Shown: one piece after another, positions 18,933-22,525 of the stretch
How positions within the stretch are numbered: the first letter of the stretch is position 1
How the letters are laid out: the number at the start of each line of letters is the position of its first letter
NCBI GenBank assembly: GCA_014621425.1
Contig: JAANBB010000566.1
Span: 1 to 22,525, forward strand
Reading direction: 5' to 3'
DNA from: Cylindrodendrum hubeiense
Lineage: Eukaryota; Ascomycota; Sordariomycetes; Hypocreales; Nectriaceae
Length of the DNA stretch: 22,525 bases
Notes under the pieces: model-generated
What the model saw: only the letters and a program-made list of their open reading frames with translations
Told to the model about the DNA's origin: nothing
The model's database searches: none
Program-made: the position numbers and the translations under genes

Positions 18933-20111
18933 ATGGGCCTCGTCGACTACTCCGATTCCGACAGCTCAGGCTCCGAGGCAGAGGCCCCGGCCAAGACCGC
19001 CCCCAAGACCGCCCTCAAGACCGGTCCCAAGGCTTCCTCCCAGTCCTCCAAGAAGCCCTTCCAAAAGGTCGTCGATCGATCCAACCCTGGCAGAATCCTC
19101 GTCAACCTCCCACAACTCTCCGCCGAAGCCCCCAAAACACACGGCGACGAGCCCCCCGCGAAGCGCGCCAGGACAGGAGGCTCTGGTGCCTTTTCTGGCT
19201 TCAACTCGTTTCTGCCCGCCCCGAAGAACGCGAACAAGCCGAGAGCTGCGCCGGTGATCAGCGCCGGCAAAGCCAAACCCGGCGTCAACCTGAAGACAAG
19301 TGCTGCGCCTGGATTCAGCAGAAGCACTGGGGATGAACACGATTTCGAGTCATCAGGCGGCATGAGCCTGCCGCCGCCGAAGGCCGCCGCGCAGCCTTCG
19401 ATCCCTGAAGGACAGAAGCCCGAGGAGGAAGTCAAGCTGGTGGGCAAGCCGTTGATGTTCAAGCCCCTCTCGGTAGCACGGAAACAGAAGAAAAAGAAGC
19501 CTACGAGTGCGGCTGTGGCCAAGGCAGCAGCTCAGAAAGCGGAACCGCATGTGCAGACCGCGACGGAGGGACGAGGACAATCAGCACCAGCCCCAAAGAA
19601 GGTTTCTCTGTTCTCAATGCACACAGAGGAGCCCTCGGAACCCGTGGATCCTGTCCAAAAGAGCGGCGCCTACGAGCCGTTGTTCGAAACACAGGAGAGC
19701 GCAAACCCATACGACAGCAGCGCACATGGCGACTATGTCCAGTATGCTAGCCACGCGCAGACCGGGCCCTCCGCCACCACTGCCCCGGGCAGCGAGTCAC
19801 TGGACACGATAGTCAACGATATGGGTCTATCGGCGGCTGACAGACGAGAGCTGTTTGGACGCGGTGGAGAAGGGAAGCACACGGCCAAGAACGTCATCAA
19901 CTTCAATATGGACAAGGAGTACGAGCACAACGAGGAGCTTCGCGCCGCTGGAGAGCAGCAGATGCACAACCCCGTGCGCGCCATCCAAGGCGGCAAGCAC
20001 AGCCTGCGGCAGCTCGTCCAGAACGTGCACAACCAGAAGGAGGCGTTGGAGGACAGCTTCGCCAAGGGAAGGACGAATCGCAAGGAGGCGTCGAACAAAT
20101 ATGGCTGGTGA
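18933..20111 (+). CDS. PRCC-domain nuclear protein
   Basis: Intronless, 392 residues, strong start context (CACCATGGG). The N-terminus MGLVDYSDSDSSGSE and the C-terminal block match the PRCC family: KHSLRQLVQNVHNQKEALED (355-374) and TNRKEASNKYGW (381-392) correspond to the conserved end of human PRCC. The middle is low-complexity, Pro/Ala/Lys-rich, with basic nuclear-localisation-like stretches PPAKRAR (74-80) and ARKQKKKKP (182-190). A conserved VINFNMDKEYEHNEELRA segment (321-338) precedes the C-terminal helix. Human PRCC is nuclear and associates with splicing factors and with the mitotic protein MAD2B; in fungi a splicing-related role is the more likely inference. It diverges from sin1 and converges on the gene at 20333-21896 with a 221-bp gap. 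Nothing suggests damage. Confidence 0.88.
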   Translation: MGLVDYSDSDSSGSEAEAPAKTAPKTALKTGPKASSQSSKKPFQKVVDRSNPGRILVNLPQLSAEAPKTHGDEPPAKRARTGGSGAFSGFNSFLPAPKNANKPRAAPVISAGKAKPGVNLKTSAAPGFSRSTGDEHDFESSGGMSLPPPKAAAQPSIPEGQKPEEEVKLVGKPLMFKPLSVARKQKKKKPTSAAVAKAAAQKAEPHVQTATEGRGQSAPAPKKVSLFSMHTEEPSEPVDPVQKSGAYEPLFETQESANPYDSSAHGDYVQYASHAQTGPSATTAPGSESLDTIVNDMGLSAADRRELFGRGGEGKHTAKNVINFNMDKEYEHNEELRAAGEQQMHNPVRAIQGGKHSLRQLVQNVHNQKEALEDSFAKGRTNRKEASNKYGW

Positions 20112-20332
20112 CGAGAGCACGATGATACCCAGATTTTATGCAGAATCGAAGAATGACAAAAAGTTTCATTTGGCGCCCAATCGATATGTTTACACCTAAC
20201 GGCCTCGCTCTAACTACCTAGGGACCTTCCCAAAAATGTGCATCAATCATACCTAATCATACAAAGCCAATTTTCTCAGTAACAACCGCCCACTATGAAG
20301 ACAACAAAGTCACAGGTAATCAATCAACTCCG

Positions 20333-21896
20333 TCAGCATGTGGTTACCGCCACCGTCCTGCCGCTCTGAAATGCATCGTCGACCATTAAGAAGCCCCATT
20401 CCCCGCGAGTGGTAGGGGATATGTCGTCGTACCCATTTGGCGTTGTGGGACCAAGAGCAGTAGATTGAGCAGGGCTGAGGAGATCAGGGCTCATGACGCC
20501 TGGACTCAGGAGGGGGCCGCTCAAAACCTGGTCGATGGTGCCGCCGTTCCCACCCCACGGGTGCATCATGAAGAGCATCCGGTCTGTCGGCCGGGCCGTG
20601 CGATCGCCGTCCTCCTCTTCTACCACCTCCACTACCTCCTCCTTTTTGGGGATAGCCTTGGGCTCTGGCCTTATGAGGTTCGGCACGAAGCTGGTCTGGA
20701 TTTTGGGCAAGGTAGGTCTGGGCGATGGTGTCAGGGGCATACTCTTCTCCTTTTTGGGTAGAGAGATCTCGATCATCTCCTTCTCGACTTCATCGTCACT
20801 GAAATCGCTATCGTCGCTGTCGTCTAGTTCGAAGCTGCTGCTGGGCTTGACGACTGGGTCGAAGAAGCTCGTCATCCCTGCGATGCCACCAAACTGCTCA
20901 GGCCCTCCATAGGCGCGTCGATACATGCGGTCGAGGGCCACAAGGGCAGAATGTGAGACGCTGAGCCAGTCGTAGGACCGGAGGATGTCGGACCTGGTGA
21001 CCTTGGCGCCGTTGTTGGCCAGGATAATTCGACGGAGCTCATCGACGGCATCTTCTAGGCGTAGAGGGGACTTGGTCTTGGAATAGCTGGAAAGAGCGCT
21101 CTTCAGGCTGTAGAGGCGGTCTAGAGATAGCAGTGTTAGGCCATCGGAGGAGAAGAGGACCTCGTTTTGGATGATGGAGCTGTGGATGAGTTGGTTTGTG
21201 AGGCCGCATGCGGTGGGGCTGGCTGCCGACGAGAGCCACTCGGGTCTATGGCGTGTTAGTTGTGATTCAGAAAGAGAGACGTGACTGGGGGACTGACCCG
21301 ACGCGGAACTTCTTTTCGGCCTTCTCGAGGGTAGATTGCAGCGCTCGCTCAGTCTTGGGAGGCAGTCCACCGGCATGGATCAGGCGCATGCCAAAGGTAT
21401 TCGCCGACATCATGGAGCTCATGGTGTCTGTTGTGGTAGTAGAGGCGGTACACGGAGTCATGGGCGGAGGTGACAGCGGTGTTGTGGGAGACATGGGCCA
21501 CCTCATTCTGGGGCTCGACATCTCCGAGCTTGTCTGCCTAGGCGAGGCCATCCCATTCCGCGAGTACTCCATGGACCGCATCGGCGTGGGTCCGTTGTAT
21601 GATCCCGACCGAACCAACTGTTTTAGTACGGAGACGGGACCGGCTGAGAATTGGAATCGAGGGCTGGGACACGACGGTGTCGTGGGCGTCGACAGGCCGG
21701 GCGAGCCCTGCGGGGGCACGACCGAGGGGAGTTGATAGTCGCGGCGGGCAACAACGAGGGTGAGGTGGAGAGATTTGCGGGCGAGGCGGGAGGAAGTCCA
21801 CTCGAGAGCGGGAAGGACGTTGGGAGGGAGGTGGTGGGCGTCGAGGATGGAGATGCCGGCCTCGAGGGGCGAGGAGATTCTGTCTTTGAGAGACAT
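20333..21896 (-). CDS. Uncharacterised ascomycete protein (DUF7582-like)
   Basis: Exons 21896-21298 and 21245-20333, with a 52-nt intron (GTCAGT to TAG), give 503 residues. The N-terminal block (about 20-57, LPPNVLPALEWTSSRLARKSL then LTLVVARRDYQLP) and the middle block across the splice junction (about 167-300, ending SYDWLSVSHSALVALDRMYRR) look like a conserved ascomycete-only family I associate with DUF7582, from memory and not verified. Linkers are Ser/Thr/Pro-rich (60-165) or acidic (SFELDDSDDSDFSDDE). The C-terminus GEWGFLMVDDAFQSGRT...C also looks conserved. No catalytic motif, membrane segment or signal peptide is seen, so a soluble regulatory or scaffold protein is possible. The start is the first in-frame ATG; the frame stays open upstream to 22124 but that begins with GTG and its only content is a repeat. 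The ATG is formed at the edge of a (CGCCAT)9 tract. Confidence 0.75.
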
Positions 21897-21948
21897 GGCG
21901 ATGGCGATGGCGATGGCGATGGCGATGGCGATGGCGATGGCGATGGCG
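21895..21948 (-). repeat. Hexanucleotide microsatellite (CGCCAT)9 at a start codon
   Basis: Nine perfect units of CGCCAT on the minus strand (ATGGCG on plus). The last unit plus the next G makes the ATG at 21896, so the repeat supplies the entire upstream start context. The unit is a multiple of three, so length changes do not shift any frame. Confidence 0.92.
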
Positions 21949-21978
21949 ATTGCTTTGGTGGGGGAGGGGAGAGAAGGG

Positions 21979-22014
21979 GAGCTGTAAGAGGAGCTGTAAG
22001 AGGAGCTGCAAGAG
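21979..22014 (-). repeat. 12-bp tandem repeat in the same leader
   Basis: Three adjacent units, CTCTTRCAGCTC on the minus strand, followed by a long pyrimidine tract. Each unit resembles a 3' splice site (CTTACAG or CTTGCAG). Confidence 0.8.
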
Positions 22015-22020
22015 AATGTG

Positions 22021-22525
22021 GAGATGACGATGGAAGTATAAGACTCGAGAACAAAAAGAGGAAAGAAAAGGTTCGGTCGAATCTCAGCACTCTGCAATCC
22101 TGTTCTCGAAGTCTTGCTCTTCACAGTCCAAGGCGGTAAGCCGTAGTTATTGTGTTAGCGGCGTTGACCCAACAAGCAGGAAGCTGATGGCGATGGAGGA
22201 GCAGCAAGGCTGAGTTTATATCGGGTTGTCTCAGAGACAGGAAAGACGCCTGGCGTGCTGTGGATGTTGACGTCCCAAAAATAAAGAAGTAATCAAAGTG
22301 TTCCAGGTTATGAAACTTGACAGCAGCCCTGGCCTAGTTGGCCTCGTCCGGGGGCGGCCTCGCATGCCGGACGAGCATCTCAAACAAGGCAAGGTCGGGC
22401 GCATAGGGACATGAAACAAGCAGCTAAGAAACGTGATAGTGCGGGTGGAGGTGTGATGGGGTTTGAGGTTGCAGCGGGTTTTGGGCAGGGGGAGCGAGGA
22501 AGAGGGGAAAATGTGTAAGTGGTGG
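22021..22525. other. Right flank, upstream of the DUF7582-like gene
   Basis: Presumed leader and promoter of the minus-strand gene, then DNA without a supported gene. The 62-codon minus frame at 22231-22419 has no recognisable content. Confidence 0.45.
22215..22220 (-). promoter_or_regulatory. Possible TATA box of the DUF7582-like gene
   Basis: Reads TATAAA on the minus strand, 319 nt upstream of the ATG at 21896. If used, the 5' leader would be about 290 nt and include both tandem repeats. Confidence 0.35.

Noticed and set aside
21897..22124. N-terminal extension of the DUF7582-like protein
   Set aside because: The frame is open upstream but contains no ATG; position 22124 is GTG. The extension consists of the (Ala-Ile) repeat and Ser-rich leader translation. 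The ATG at 21896 fits better.

Overview
The window looks like nuclear DNA of a filamentous ascomycete, most likely a Sordariomycete (inferred). Introns are short (46 to 102 nt) with fungal GTRAGT-like donors and CAG/TAG acceptors. The protein families present (TORC2 subunit Sin1, PRCC, a ZIP9/Atx2-type ZIP carrier, a fungal rhodopsin-domain protein, a GPI-anchored Ser/Thr-rich protein) are typical of such genomes. All gene models below were built by hand from reading frames, splice sites and family motifs; no database search was possible.

Layout. 1-2760: no convincing gene, but several inverted repeats including a 30-bp near-palindrome. 2761-4250 (-): ZIP metal transporter, four exons including a 17-nt micro-exon. 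4931-5687 (-): protein with seven zinc fingers, two exons. 6229-7305 (+): NFKBIL1-like RS-rich protein, divergent from the zinc-finger gene. 7306-8220: spacer with a 13-bp minisatellite. 8221-8826 (-): small GPI-anchored protein with a 15-bp coding minisatellite. 8827-10887: long spacer. 10888-12164 (-): fungal rhodopsin-domain (PTH11-like) membrane protein, four exons, AT-leaning codons. 12165-14059: AT-rich spacer. 14060-15184 (+): APH/CHK-type small-molecule kinase, intronless and GC-rich at third positions. 15846-18476 (-): Sin1/Avo1, three exons. 18933-20111 (+): PRCC-domain protein, sharing a 456-bp divergent promoter with sin1. 20333-21896 (-): an uncharacterised ascomycete protein family (possibly the DUF7582 family), two exons, with a hexanucleotide repeat touching its start codon.

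How the parts relate. The right third (sin1, PRCC, DUF7582-like) is a compact housekeeping-style block with short spacers. The middle (8-14 kb) looks more accessory: surface protein, orphan receptor-like protein and orphan kinase, with long AT-rich spacers. Two genes belong to families linked to pre-mRNA processing in other eukaryotes (NFKBIL1-like, PRCC), but they are 11 kb apart and nothing in the sequence shows joint control. There is no biosynthetic cluster, CRISPR array, tRNA, rRNA or intact transposon that I can support.

The points most worth a second look are local: the (CGCCAT)9 tract that forms the start context of the DUF7582-like gene, a GC-rich stem-loop five bases upstream of the rhodopsin-gene start, an upstream ORF overlapping the NFKBIL1-like start by ATGA, the in-frame pentapeptide minisatellite of the GPI protein, and the ZIP micro-exon. 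I did not find strong evidence for a wholly new multi-gene system.
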